Assembly: GCA_025024175.1 (NCBI GenBank)
Contig: QCXZ01000003.1
Coordinates: 36,356,257 to 36,420,256 of the forward strand
From: Rhyzopertha dominica
Taxonomy: Eukaryota; Arthropoda; Insecta; Coleoptera; Bostrichidae
Direction: 5' to 3'
Length of the DNA: 64,000 nucleotides
In this document: positions 45,270-55,821 of the stretch, piece by piece
How positions within the stretch are numbered: position 1 is the first letter of the stretch
Layout: the number at the start of each line of letters is the position of its first letter
Position numbers and translations under genes: made by a program
Notes under the pieces: generated by a model
The model's input: the letters and a program-made list of their open reading frames with translations, nothing else
The model's database searches: none
Told to the model about the DNA's origin: nothing

Positions 45270-45655
45270 ACGCATAGGTATGTCTTGTTCCACTAAAGAT
45301 GCGCCGATGCAGTAATAAACATTATTATGATTATTATTAAGTCTGTGAACGGTTATTGGTAGTTAGGGCCATACTTGGAATAAGCCGGTGCCGAAGCAAA
45401 ATGATTCATTTATTAATAAATTGCATCTTCGCCAATGATCGATTCCACTGTTGTGCTTGAATGCCATTTGGTGTTAGTAATAACATAAGCAAATAGCGGT
45501 TCGCCTGTTCGCTGGTAAGCAGCTCAGCCCTGCTGACCAGTTGCACTTTCTTACATTCTTTGGTAATTAATTTGTAATATGCTTTAAGTTGTTTGATTGC
45601 TACGTCTGCCTGATAGTCCCCAAAATGGACGAGACCCGGGTCGTTGGTTCAGACT
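45270..45655. other. Intron 1 sequence, unassigned
   Basis: No feature recognised. Confidence 0.4.
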
Positions 45656-46158
45656 CAGTGTTGCTAGAAGATAACTGTCAAATTACGCACTACAATGTTG
45701 CAAATTACCCGAAAATACCCGATATTATGAATTTCATAAGACTACTGCTGGTCTCTACACCAATGAACCAATGTATTCTGTACTTATTCTAAATCTAAAC
45801 CATCTAAACTAAATAACTGGATACGGAATGCCCATAGATTCGTTTGTTTTCGCGCCAAACGANCTACATAGGTACATAATGTCCATTGGGCTGGCATTAC
45901 AGATACACATACATACACAGCAAATTGTTCATCTTGCATAACAGACGGTCGAACTATGTATAAAACGAAAGTTCGAATTACTATTAAATACAATCACTGA
46001 TGTGTGATGACGACATGCGGTGGATCAGACTCCTCGGTAACAATAAGTGAAAATGAAAAAGTGTTAAATCGGATAGTGGGTAATGATGCAAAAATTTTAC
46101 CCGCAGGCTTGACAGATTACCCGCAATTCGGGTAATTACCCGCCAATCGGCAACACTG
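45656..46158. mobile_element. Non-autonomous hAT element, 8 bp TSD
   Basis: The ends CAGTGTTGC and GCAACACTG are inverted; TTCAGACT is duplicated at 45648-45655 and 46159-46166. It is 503 bp. The interior has many TACCCG/CGGGTA units near both ends. Confidence 0.88.
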
Positions 46159-46166
46159 TTCAGACT

Positions 46167-47430
46167 AACCTATCCATAATAACAATCACGCACTGTCAAA
46201 TGCTTTTGAAATTTGGCAACTACTGAAAACTGCCAAAATCACAATTTTAGCAGATTTTGTGAAAACAACGGAATTTTATTCTGGATCTAAATAATTACAC
46301 GGTTCTATTTGAAAAATGTAGTTATATCCACGTTTGAATAATTTATTTATATTGCAAGCCTTTTATCATCGTTTAATGAGGGTAGTTCTCACCAAATCTC
46401 TAAATACGTGTCCTATCAGTTCTAACAAATGTCTCACTGACTATTATTTTCATGGTGGCTACAATAAGAGTCACTTATTACTTCTGAAGCATATCTGTAC
46501 ATATTGAAATAAAAAATACTTAACAAGCTACAAATTCAAATACATTTTCATGTTTAAATTAACTATTTCCCAAATAAATTTAATTGCAAATTTGCTAATC
46601 GATTAAAAATACAATGTTTTTTTTAGACATTGTTAATTTGTAATAAAAAGTAAAGCACATATTTTCAATATTTTTACACGTTCTCAATAAAATTCTATCT
46701 ATCTATTCTATCACGTCTTTATTATGANCGTACTCTTAATAGTGCATCAACGCTTACGATGGTTATGAATATATGGTAATACTGCCAATTTAAAAAATGG
46801 CGCACTTTGCAAAAAGTTTTAATTAATGTTTTATTAGGTGTTTAAATTTTACCTCATATCCTGGAAAAAGAAGAGTAAAGAGAAAAGTTGAACCTAATAT
46901 TAATCACAGTCAATGATATTTTGAACAGCAGGTAAACTTACACAAAGATACAATTTCAAGGCAAGGTTTTGTTTCGAGTTGTTGCGCACTTATGTTTTAT
47001 TTCGTCATTTCCTCACCATCATTCCCCCATTCCGATTTGTACTCAGGAAATTAAGCATTATGAGAGAATGATTTTTTACAATGCTTATTTGTTTCTTTAC
47101 TTTAGGTAATCCTTGCTGATTTAATGTTCTAGGACTCAGTGTTTCCAGATACTTTGGTATACCCAAGCGTCTGCAACATTAACATTGCTTTATGATTACC
47201 ATTCTAACAGAAAATAAGGTACTCAAGAAAAATATTTTGAAAAACAAAATAAGATTTTCTATAAAAAACACGGCTTTGTTGTTGGAGGTTCAACAATTGC
47301 TTGTAAAAGTGATTCCCTTGTCTAAAACGTCATAATTCTCTTAAAACACATTTATTTGAGAGACCACTATATCATAGAAGTTAAGTAACATAAGTATCTC
47401 TAGAACTCACAAAAATAATTATTAATTTAC
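46167..47430. other. Intron 1 sequence, unassigned
   Basis: AT-rich; nothing supportable. Confidence 0.4.
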
Positions 47431-47900
47431 GAGGGTCATGCCAAAATTCCTAGACACAAAAACACAGCTAGCAAATGAAACGCATATTTTAAAAATTGCA
47501 GTAAAGCCGTTCAATGTAACCCCCTTGCATATCCAAAACACGTTGCCATCGATCCGGCAATAATGTAATGTCGTTAAATACGCCGTTTTTGTCAAAATGT
47601 TTCAGCAGTTGGAACGAATAGTCTGTTGCAGTGCTTTTATCCCTCCAAGTCAATAAATCGGACCTTCACGAAATTCTCGTTTCCACTGGAGGAACGAAAT
47701 CTGGAGGACTCATGTCAGAGCTGCACGGGGGATGTGGGAGAATTTCACAGCAGTTCTTCTTGCAAGCTCCTTTGACTGACACTGCTTTATACGATCAAGC
47801 GTTATCCTGCAGGAGGATTACACATTACACCGCTGTCTTTCATATCTCGTCTACACTTTTGGAATCATGCACTTAAATTTTCTACAAAGAAGACAAATAC
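47431..47900 (-). pseudogene. Mariner (DD34D-type) transposase C-terminal remnant
   Basis: TTTACGAGGGTCATGCC at 47426 is a mariner-type terminus. The minus strand then gives, from the C terminus, D-R-W-Q-R-V-L-D-M-Q-G-G-Y-I-E (family: R-W-x-x-C-I-x-x-x-G-x-Y-F), and upstream across a frame break P-P-C-S-S-D-M-S-P-P-D-F, the third catalytic Asp block (family: P-Y-S-P-D-L-A-P-x-D). The N-terminal two thirds and the other end are missing. Confidence 0.7.
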
Positions 47901-48168
47901 AATAGCAGCAACAGTGTTGTCGGTAACAGTACTAGATCTCCAACTTCTGTGGCCGTGTTTAACACTAGTCTCTGGAACGCTTACTCCATCAAGTTACTGT
48001 TGAACTATCCACACCGCACGCACCGTGAATTTCGGCAACCGTTTTACGCCTAGTGTTTCAATTTCAATATACGCAATCTAATCCGCTACAGGGACGGGTT
48101 CCATTGCATCAATCTACCCCGATTTTAGAATTTTTTACACATAAACTGAGTAAACTACCCGCACTCTA
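47901..48168. other. Intron 1 sequence, unassigned
   Basis: Possibly more of the mariner remnant; no motif seen. Confidence 0.3.
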
Positions 48169-48683
48169 CAGGATCCGCCACTTAAAACTTTCCAGGCTCG
48201 TATTTTCTTTATTTTTTAGGTACAAGCTTAAGTTATATGTCAAAATGTAGGGCTTTTTAAACTATTTAAAAATAGCATGGTGGGTGTTAATAAAAAATTT
48301 TGCAGAATATAATATTTTGCAAATAAAGTTAATTTTTGTAAATATTTTTTAACTTTAGCCCGATAATAAATATTGCTACATAGTTGAATGCCGACTTTTG
48401 TCTTCTTCAATTTGTGTCATTACCATGTATGCGTAATTTTTACTCCTTCTTGTTAATAGGGTGTCAGATTTTTTAAGTGTTAGTTTAGTAGCTTGTTACG
48501 GTACAAATTATCCTACATACCCATCGCTGCACACAAGACTCCAAAATTTGGAGTAACTTTTAAATAAATGAAGTACAAAATTCGTTCTATATAGAGAGAG
48601 AGAGGCTATAAATCAAAATCCTGCGATGAGGCTAGTGCGTGATGTAGAAAACCAAACTAGCCTCATCGCAGGGTTTCGTTTTC

Positions 48684-48723
<40 letters not shown>

Positions 48724-49181
48724 AGAACGAACATTGTACTTAATTTATTTAAAAGTTACTCCAAATTTTGGGGTTTTGTGCGCAGCGATGGGTATGTAGG
48801 CATAATTTGTACCATAATAAGCTGTTAAACTAAAACTTAAAAAATTGTGTTCACTCGGTTCAGCCATATATGGTGGCGACGAGTTTTTCTTGTTTTTTCA
48901 TTAAGAAGAAGTAAAAATTACGCATACGTTATTGTCATGACACAAATTGAAGAAAATAAAAGTCGGCATCCAACTATGAAGCAATATTTATTATACAGCG
49001 TAAGGTCAAAAAATATTTACAAAAATTATCTTTATTTGCGAAATATAATCTACAAAAACAAATTTTGGACACTCATTATGCTATTTTTAAAGTGTTCAAA
49101 GAGACCTACAATTTGACATAATATTGTACTTAAAAAAATAAAGAAAATAAGAGCCTCGGGAGTTTTAGATGTCGGACTCTG
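48169..49181. mobile_element. Second foldback MITE of the 4213-5182 family
   Basis: Same termini, arms and central AGGCTAGT/ACTAGCCT fold as 4213-5182, with a (CT)n expansion at about 48689-48722. TA flanks both ends (48167-48168, 49182-49183). 1013 bp, no ORF of interest. Confidence 0.85.
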
Positions 49182-49187
49182 TATATG

Positions 49188-51424
49188 CAGGGTGTCCCGC
49201 ATTATACTGGCAACCTATCGGAATCTGAAAACTGCAAAAATAAAACTATTTTATAGTATAACTTTTTTTAAATAACGCCCGCCTACTGCGATATTGACTC
49301 GTAAACATGGGGGAAGAGAAATAGTTTTTCAAAAATATCTCTTACATCGGCTTATATAATTTCATCAATTTTTGGCTATTATTATTTGAAGTGGAAACTG
49401 TGAGAAAATTGCAGTTGAATGTTATGATTCACAATTTCACTGCTTGACTAAATATTTTTTTTGATCAAATCGACCGTGATAAAAAATAGAATCGTGTTAG
49501 ATGTCACTGTTACATTGGCATTCTAACAATACCTTAATTTATTTGTTGCAAAAATCTGAAATAATAATAAAATATAAATATAAATGAGATTGTCGGCGGA
49601 CTCGTATGGATAAGCACATACTAAATCACTCAAAGTATCGACATGCCAGCAAGAAACAGCAACATAAACAAGAATCAAACAATTATTTTAAATTCTTAGA
49701 TTTTAAGTTCATACTGTGTTCTAGTGCTATAATGCTCTCGCATTTGCATTGTTATTGTGGTTATTGTTACAGTGAAGTAGTTCTGTGTACCTAGGCAAGT
49801 GTATACAAGAAATCACGTAATTGTGGTAAAAAAAATCCATCGAGTCCGAAACTTCCAAATATACGTTGAGAAAATTACCAACAGCAACACAAACACCTTA
49901 TAAGAGAAATAAGAAGAAAAACTACCAATCACATTAGACGAAACATATGCAAGCTCAGAGGGACCTTGGAAAAACTCTTCAAGAACCACAACCAAAATAC
50001 AAATCAAGGAAGGAGAAGAAATCATATCGACAACAAGAGAAAAGAGTAAGAAATCACTACGGCAAAGCAAAAATACTGTGGATATGGAAACAAACCCACC
50101 CACAAAAAATTTTGCACACGGATAACAAATATTATCCCGTAGAATAACGTCACCTAATATAGAGCTCTAGGAAACGAACGGATAAACACATACGAAAACA
50201 CCGAAAGAAGCGTCGACATTACGTAAAAGCAATCTATAAAGAACACATGAATCATAATTGCCGCTTAAAGAAGACAAAAAAATTAAATGAAGGTCCTAAA
50301 TGTCGTCTATACAACTTCAGACATCAGCTCACATGGGGAGGAAAACAATGAAGCCGTGCTAAACCAACATCAAACACGGAAACATTAAGGAAATCATTCG
50401 ATGGCTGAATGCACCCTGCAAACCTTTCCATATACTACAAGAAGCGTTGAAAATGAACAGCAACAAACTCAAAGTAGGACGAGCGTGCTACATGTGGAGA
50501 AAAAAGGTGGAGAGAATCATAGCAAAGTCACACGTAACTGAATAACAATGGTCAGAAATCGCAAAAGACAAGAAAACAATAAATAAGTGTTAAAGCTGTA
50601 TACAATCTCAGACAGCAGCTCATCCGAGGAAGAACAAGAACAATGCAGCCGAACTAAGCTACCATCCAACACGGATGCTAATAAAAGTATCCGCTGGTTA
50701 GATGCCCTGAAAACCTTTCCATTCTAGTCCCCAAACTCCTGTAACATGCGCTACGTGGGAGCCCACTAGCAACAAGCGTGTAACCCCTCCAACCCAGATA
50801 AGACGTAGCCAGCCCGGCGGTATATTCGGGAGCGGCAGAAATGCCTACTGTTCGCTGGTTCAATCAATCAATCAATCAAAAATCAATCAAATGAGATTGT
50901 CAGTGTACTCATTTATCTACATAAATAAATATCCCATTACTATTATTTCAGAATTTTTACAAATTTATGTCGAAATATCAATGTAATAGTGACATCTAAC
51001 ACACTTTTATTATTTATCACTATTTTTGTTAAAAAATTGATTTAGTTAAGCAGTGAAAGTGTGAATCCTAATATACAACTGCAATTTTCTCGGAAAGGGT
51101 CAATTTTAGCCGCATGAGCAGATTACCTTTTTTTTGTTTACAAGGCCCAAAGATTAAAAAAAAACATATTTAAAAAATACTTAACCGTTTTAAAGTTAAG
51201 GGGGGTTCCCCCCCCCCGGCCTCCCAAAACATTTATTTAAAAAATGTGCGCATCATTTTAACGGCTTCCACTTCAAATAATAATAGCCAAAATTCCTGGA
51301 TGTTTAACAGTCAATATCTCAATAGGCGAGGGTTATTTCAAAAAAAATTATACTGTAAAATAGTGTTATTTTTGCACCAGTTTTGAGATCCGAGAGGTTG
51401 CCCATGTAATGCGGGATACCATGT
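49188..51424. mobile_element. Foldback element related to the 55745 mariner termini
   Basis: CAGGGTGTCCCGCATTA at 49188 is answered by TAATGCGGGATACCATG ending at 51424; inside, both arms carry TATACTGTAAAATAG-like sequence that also occurs in the termini of the mariner at 55745-60549. No transposase. It begins 6 bp after the previous MITE. The middle is taken up by a retroposon-like insertion (49595-50888). Confidence 0.7.
49595..50888 (+). mobile_element. Retroposon-like insertion with CAAT-repeat tail and 13 bp TSD
   Basis: AAATGAGATTGTC is duplicated at 49582-49594 and 50889-50901. The insertion is 1294 bp and ends in a (CAAT)n tail (50860-50888), the signature of a non-LTR retroposon or SINE-like element. 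Two diverged internal repeats (about 50,305-50,430 and 50,600-50,728) encode similar Ser/Glu-rich and I-R-W-L-x-A strings, perhaps remains of an ORF1-like gene. No reverse transcriptase. Confidence 0.7.
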
Positions 51425-51920
51425 ATAGCTAAGTGATGTCCCAGTGACAAGACTTTTATAATTTGACAGCACTTGTTTTTATACCATTGCCAGTTCAGCG
51501 CCAGCTTGATTTGATGTATGTAGGAATTATGAAATGACCATCTTATTTCACTATTTTTTATGAATTTATTAAGACCAAATTTCTGTTTATTCTGATAACT
51601 TTCTTTCTTCTGTCACACGTCGAAAACCGCCATGTTCTACCTTTATTTTTAGCTATCAAGATATTCTAGATTTTCGAAAGAACTGGAAACGTAATTATTT
51701 TACAACGTGACAGATAAAGTCAAAACTGCTGAAGTTAGACCAATAAAGACACATTTAAAGTCAATAAGAGGTCAAAAGCGCAATGATATAGGTACAGAAT
51801 GTTCCATTAAAAATGATAAAGTTAGTGTATGTGTTTCCGGTATAAGCAGAAGTCCGTCATGTTTGAAAATATTTTTAGAATGTCCAGCTCAACAATCCGG
51901 ACAGGTTTGGTAAACAGCCC
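51425..51920. other. Intron 1 sequence, unassigned
   Basis: No feature recognised. Confidence 0.4.
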
Positions 51921-52226
51921 TTTTTTCGCATCTTGAAAGGTAGAGGATATGTGGAAAAAACGCTGGGTTAGGACACCCTGTCTCATTTTATTTTTTCAGG
52001 GTGGTTGGATATCTTCACTTGTAAATATTATACCAGGGCAGTTGTTGATCTGTTCACTTAAGTATTATCTATCTTTTTTCGCATCTTGAAAGGTAGAGGA
52101 TATGTGGAAAAAACGCTGGGTTAGGACACCCTGTCTCATTTTATTTTTTCAGGGTGGTTGGATATCTTCACTTGTAAATATTATACCAGGGCAGTTGTTG
52201 ATCTGTTCACTTAAGTATTATCTATC
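51921..52226. repeat. Perfect 153 bp tandem duplication
   Basis: 51921-52073 and 52074-52226 read as identical. The unit begins TTTTTTCGCATCTTG and includes GACACCCTGTCTC. Confidence 0.9.
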
Positions 52227-52948
52227 TTTTACCAGTCGGAAAGTAATTCTCAAATAAACCGCATTTTTTGATAACAAGATATATTTTGATGAATGTACTA
52301 TAATAGTAACAAATACTAGGTAAAAATTCAAATGGCACAAATGGACTGACGTGCTTCATTCCTGTCTGTGCTTTTAGTTTGTCACAATAATGAGCAAATA
52401 CGGTATTAGATACTTTAAAGTAACTGTTTGGGTATCTGCAACCGTATTTAACGAAGAATCTTTCTAAACACTCCGTATAGTGTATAAGATATTAGATGAG
52501 TCAATAATTACGACGCGATACTAAATACAAATAATAACGTAAGAACGTAAGATAATTCGTATGCAAAGACCGAATGAACAACGAACAAGTATGTTTAAGT
52601 TTAAACTAAAAAACGAAGTTATCTGCACATGGATTGACCGCGCCTATATCAGAAAGTCGTGACACCGCGCTATCGTGCAAGCAACTGTGTTGCTGAACCG
52701 AACATAACAAATAACACATTTCGCATTATGTAGTTGCAGTCAATATATAATTAGGCTCAGTAATTAGCTTATTGTTAAAATACCTACCATGCGCTAACTT
52801 TTCTACATAAGTAAGGTACTTAAATAAATAAACAACAATAAGTTATTACACGCTTTTGTGGATTATCTGTTTATTTTTAAACGTGATTCCTCGAAACGTT
52901 ACATAAAACTCTTTATAAGTGTGTTTATACGTAATAATCCACACATAC
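52227..52948. other. 5' end of PGRP intron 1
   Basis: Unassigned AT-rich sequence up to the exon 1 donor. Confidence 0.4.
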
Positions 52949-53318
52949 CTTTTTCGCTTGTAACTACAGGATGTGTCGACGCATTATTGACCTCTTTTGT
53001 CACAGTATTATCACTAATTTCACCCACTGAGCTTATGGCAACATCACCACACAACATAGGGACTGGGTTCGAGCCATTTTGAGTGCTGTTCGCATATAAC
53101 ACTTGTTTAATCGTCACTGGCCCTTGGTAAATTGTCCTATTTCCTATATGAACATCTGAAGAGTTTGTTATCTGTAAGTTCCCAATAGCAGCTGAACCTC
53201 CTGGTTCAAAGTGCTCCAAGACACTTTCATCCTCGTCGCTATCTGCAGTAGTGCTTGCAGTTTCACTATCACAAGTCACTTCGCTCAGGACTGGTGTTGA
53301 ACCACCAGTTATTGCCAT
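52949..53318 (-). CDS. PGRP-LC: PGRP-LC-like exon 1: cytoplasmic domain with RHIM-like motif
   Basis: This exon encodes residues 1-123 plus one base. The ATG at 53318 has a good insect context (AAAATGGC) and an in-frame TAA four codons upstream, so the start is well supported. Residues 1-40 are Ser/Thr/Asp/Glu-rich. Residues about 45-75 match the cryptic RHIM region shared by insect PGRP-LC, PGRP-LE and Imd, with the core V-H-I-G at 56-59 followed by N-R-T and G-P-V-T-I-K-Q. In this family that motif nucleates amyloid-like signalling assemblies with Imd. The exon ends in AAAAAG followed by GTATGTGT. There is no signal peptide, as expected for a type II membrane receptor. A cytosolic PGRP-LE-like product is possible if exon 2 is skipped, because all junctions are phase 1. 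Confidence 0.85.
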
Positions 53319-53372
53319 TTTTACATGTTATTTACAATCCATTTTTTTACATTTCAGTTCATTTAAACGACC

Positions 53373-53382
53373 GGAAAATTCC
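53373..53382. promoter_or_regulatory. NF-kB/Relish-like site upstream of PGRP exon 1
   Basis: The decamer GGAATTTTCC on the minus strand fits the GGRNNYYYCC consensus for NF-kB-type factors. It lies 55 bp upstream of the ATG, in proximal promoter or 5' UTR; the transcription start is unknown. IMD receptors are often induced by their own pathway, so feedback is plausible. Confidence 0.4.
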
Positions 53383-53494
53383 GGGTGAGAGACAAAGTAA
53401 ATGGCGACCGATTTTGTTTTAGTTATTGTTTAAACCGCACTGCACACGTCACGCGATAAGTTCAACTAAACCAAGGAGCGAAGAATCGCGTTCC

Positions 53495-53503
53495 GGATTT
53501 TCC
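53495..53503. promoter_or_regulatory. Second kB-like site upstream of PGRP exon 1
   Basis: GGATTTTCC on the plus strand resembles a 9-bp kB site and lies about 180 bp upstream of the ATG. A CACGTG E-box follows at about 53513. This is a motif match only. Confidence 0.3.
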
Positions 53504-53927
53504 AAGTACGTCACGTGCACTTGACTGGATGGTTGTTATTCGACAATTTTTAATGGTTATGCATATTACAGAAAGCGGTCGCGTGCCGTGTCATATCTAG
53601 ATGTTTTAGAGAGGAAGTTCACTGATGAAACGTTTGATAAACTGATAACCGATGGTTAGTAATAACAAATGATATCTATACTATATGTATTCCTGTGCAA
53701 ATTGTAGATAGGGCGAAATAATATTAATATATGTACACAAATTCAAGGTACGACTCACAGTGGCGCACCTAAATATGTATGAAAGAAACATCGACAGAAA
53801 TGAATACTTGTTATATTATGTGTAATAATTCAAGATAGCAGCGGTCGTAGTTGATATTTACTTTTTATATTTTGGGGCTATTCGACCTTTTTTATTCAAT
53901 TAGAACACTCTTTTATGCAAAGTCAAG

Positions 53928-53960
53928 CTTTCGATTTTTAATTTAGATCTTCATCAGGAC
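53928..53960 (-). ncRNA. Hammerhead-like core (weak)
   Basis: On the minus strand CCTGATGAAGATC is followed by AT-rich spacer and ATCGAAAGC: a perfect CUGAUGA core and GAAA, with a short GAT/ATC stem II. Stems I and III are not convincing. Confidence 0.25.
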
Positions 53961-54308
53961 AACTACAATATAATACAAGACAAAGTTACCTACTATTAAT
54001 AAATACAATGGTGTTACTTACAGGAAATCGAGATTATTAGTGATAGTTATTTTAACATTATGCTACTATAATTATGGAAAATTCTGTACGAAATTATATT
54101 GAGACGTATTGTCAAATTCAAATTCAAATTTCAAAACCGCCAACCAATATTACCACTCTGACAATATGACCAACTGTTAATTTTAAATAGTCACTAAATC
54201 AGCATTTGTCATAAAAAATCCGCTTTTAATTTTGTATTTCATTAAATAAATAAGCAACTTTAAACTTTAAAAGATATATTCTATTTATGCAAAACCTGTG
54301 ATAACAAG

Positions 54309-54515
54309 TACGTATATATATTACTTAAATTTTGAGTGTGCGATTTTTTATTTTTACGATTTTAAATTTTATTTATATGATACATTTCCAAATATTTTGG
54401 AAATTGAGCAAAATTATAATAAAAGGTTATTTTTGGTAATGTATCATATAAATAAAATTAAAAATCCTATAAATAAAAAATCGGACACTCAAAATTTAAG
54501 TAATATATATACGTA
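54309..54515. repeat. Nested palindrome
   Basis: TACGTATATATATTACTTAA at the left is exactly inverted at the right end; about 207 bp in total. Confidence 0.8.
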
Positions 54516-54553
54516 GGTACTTAATAAAATAATATTTTGTCGGATAGATCGCC

Positions 54554-54710
54554 GTCTCTTGAAAACACTGACTGAGTTACTAGTCTGACGTTTCGATTAC
54601 ACCTGTAATCTTTGTCAGGCAAATTTTGAGGTTTTTCGTCTTTGACAAAGATTACAGGGTGTAATCGAAACGTCAGACTAGTAACTTTTTGTCAGTGTTT
54701 TCAAGAGACA
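54554..54710. repeat. Inverted pair of hammerhead-like units
   Basis: GTCTCTTGAAAACACTGAC and its inverse bound two arms, each with GATTACA/TGTAATC stem followed by CGAAACGTC. The core preceding each stem reads TGACAAA, one or two changes from CUGANGA, so both units look inactive. Confidence 0.4.
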
Positions 54711-55001
54711 GCGATCTATCCAACAAAATATTATCTTATTATATTATGGACGCTGAAAGCATTCACCCTCATATATACGTACTTGTTATCACAGGTTTTG
54801 CATAAATAGAATATATCTTTTAAAGTTTAAAGTTGCTTATTTATTTAATGAAATACAAAATTAAAAGCGGATTTTTTTATGACAAATGTTGATTTAGTGA
54901 CTATTTAAAATTAACAGTTGGTCATATTGCTAGAGTGGTAGTATTGGTTGGCGGTTTTGAAATTTGAATTTGAATTTGACAATAGGTCTCAATATAATTT
55001 C

Positions 55002-55165
55002 TGTTATGTTTGCATGGGTTTCTTGAGATAATAACCAACATAAACTGAATGAACTTTATTTCTAAAACAGGAACTTGCTACAATAAACTATTTTACAATT
55101 TTCATGACAAGTAATCATTCAAACAAAACATGCCCAACATAGTATGGCAACTTTGATATATTACA
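55002..55165 (-). repeat. 3' LTR of gypsy element 2
   Basis: Follows the polypurine tract; minus strand begins TGTAATATATC and ends AACATAACA. At 164 bp it is short. No partner was found in the window. Confidence 0.75.
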
Positions 55166-55186
55166 CATCCCCCTTTTTAGATAAAC

Positions 55187-55744
55187 CTAATCTCTGTATC
55201 TGGCAGGCACTGTTATTTGTCTTTTCAGACTTGGCTCAGAAGGCACATAATCAGTTAAGTTGGGTTCAGGATTTGGATTAACATTAGATCTACCTGGAGA
55301 TTTCCATTCGTTTTTTGTTTCATGATTACTTTTAACCTTTGTTTCATTTTGTATTATCTTAAGCTGTTCAATGTGTCTTTTCCACACTAACTTTTCCTTT
55401 GTCGTCTCTACCAAGTATGTTTTCTCTCCCAGCACTTTAATAACAGTTGCTTCGGTCCAATTTTTCTTATTTATGTCTCTATAATCACGGGCTACTACTT
55501 TCTGTCCCTCTTCCAGTTTCTTATATAATCTTCCTTGTCTACTAGATTCTTGTGCTGTTTCTATTCTCACTTCCGTATTTGGTTTAATTAGATCGAAAAC
55601 TGTGTTTAAGTTGCGACCTACCATTAAAAATGCTGGTGTTTCATTAGTTGTACAATGCTTGGAATTTCTGTAAGCTAATAGATATCGACAGATTAATACA
55701 TCCGTGGTAGTATTCTTGTTTTTTGAATCTTTTAAAGCTGTATA
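55187..55744 (-). pseudogene. pol: Gypsy 2 integrase C-terminal part
   Basis: The minus strand encodes the C-terminal end of integrase, with L-L-A-Y-R-N-S-K-H, E-T-P-A-F-L-M-V-G-R and the tail V-V-A-R-D-Y-R, ending at a stop at 55187. It is cut from the core at 55745 by the mariner element. Taking away the insertion with one TA restores the frame to the core at 60552, so the integrase was open when the mariner landed. Confidence 0.9.
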
Positions 55745-55821
55745 CAGGGTGTCCCTGAACATGTGGGAAATATCTCGGGATCTGATAGCTGAGCTAAAAA
55801 CATCACTATTTTACAGTATAA

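Larger units (their letters stand above)
5197..53318 (-). other. PGRP-LC: PGRP-LC-like receptor gene, whole locus (3 coding exons)
   Basis: Three minus-strand exons join with matching phase: 53318-52949 (370 bp, ends phase 1, donor GTATGT), 20256-20071 (186 bp, phase 1 in and out, donor GTAAGA) and 5732-5197 (536 bp, to a TAA stop). The total is 1092 bp, 363 residues. The order RHIM-like motif, transmembrane helix, extracellular PGRP domain is that of insect PGRP-LC-type receptors, which bind peptidoglycan fragments outside the cell and signal through Imd to Relish. Intron 1 is 32,692 bp and intron 2 is 14,338 bp, both full of transposons. Exon linkage is inferred from phase, splice sites and domain order; no transcript was seen. 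Extra or alternative PGRP-domain exons, known in Drosophila PGRP-LC, were not found here. Confidence 0.85.
53319..54090. other. Upstream region of the PGRP gene
   Basis: GC content rises near 53340-53600, with kB-like sites at 53373 and 53495 and an E-box near 53513. A hammerhead-like core is readable on the minus strand near 53960-53928. No upstream exon could be defined. Confidence 0.4.
54091..55000. mobile_element. Long foldback repeat with two nested palindromes
   Basis: AAATTATATTGAGAC at 54091 is inverted at 54986-55000; the arms (54091-54318 and 54772-55000) match almost throughout. Inside are a second palindrome (54309-54515) and a third (54554-54618 with 54642-54710). No ORF. It ends one base before the LTR of gypsy element 2. 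Confidence 0.8.
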
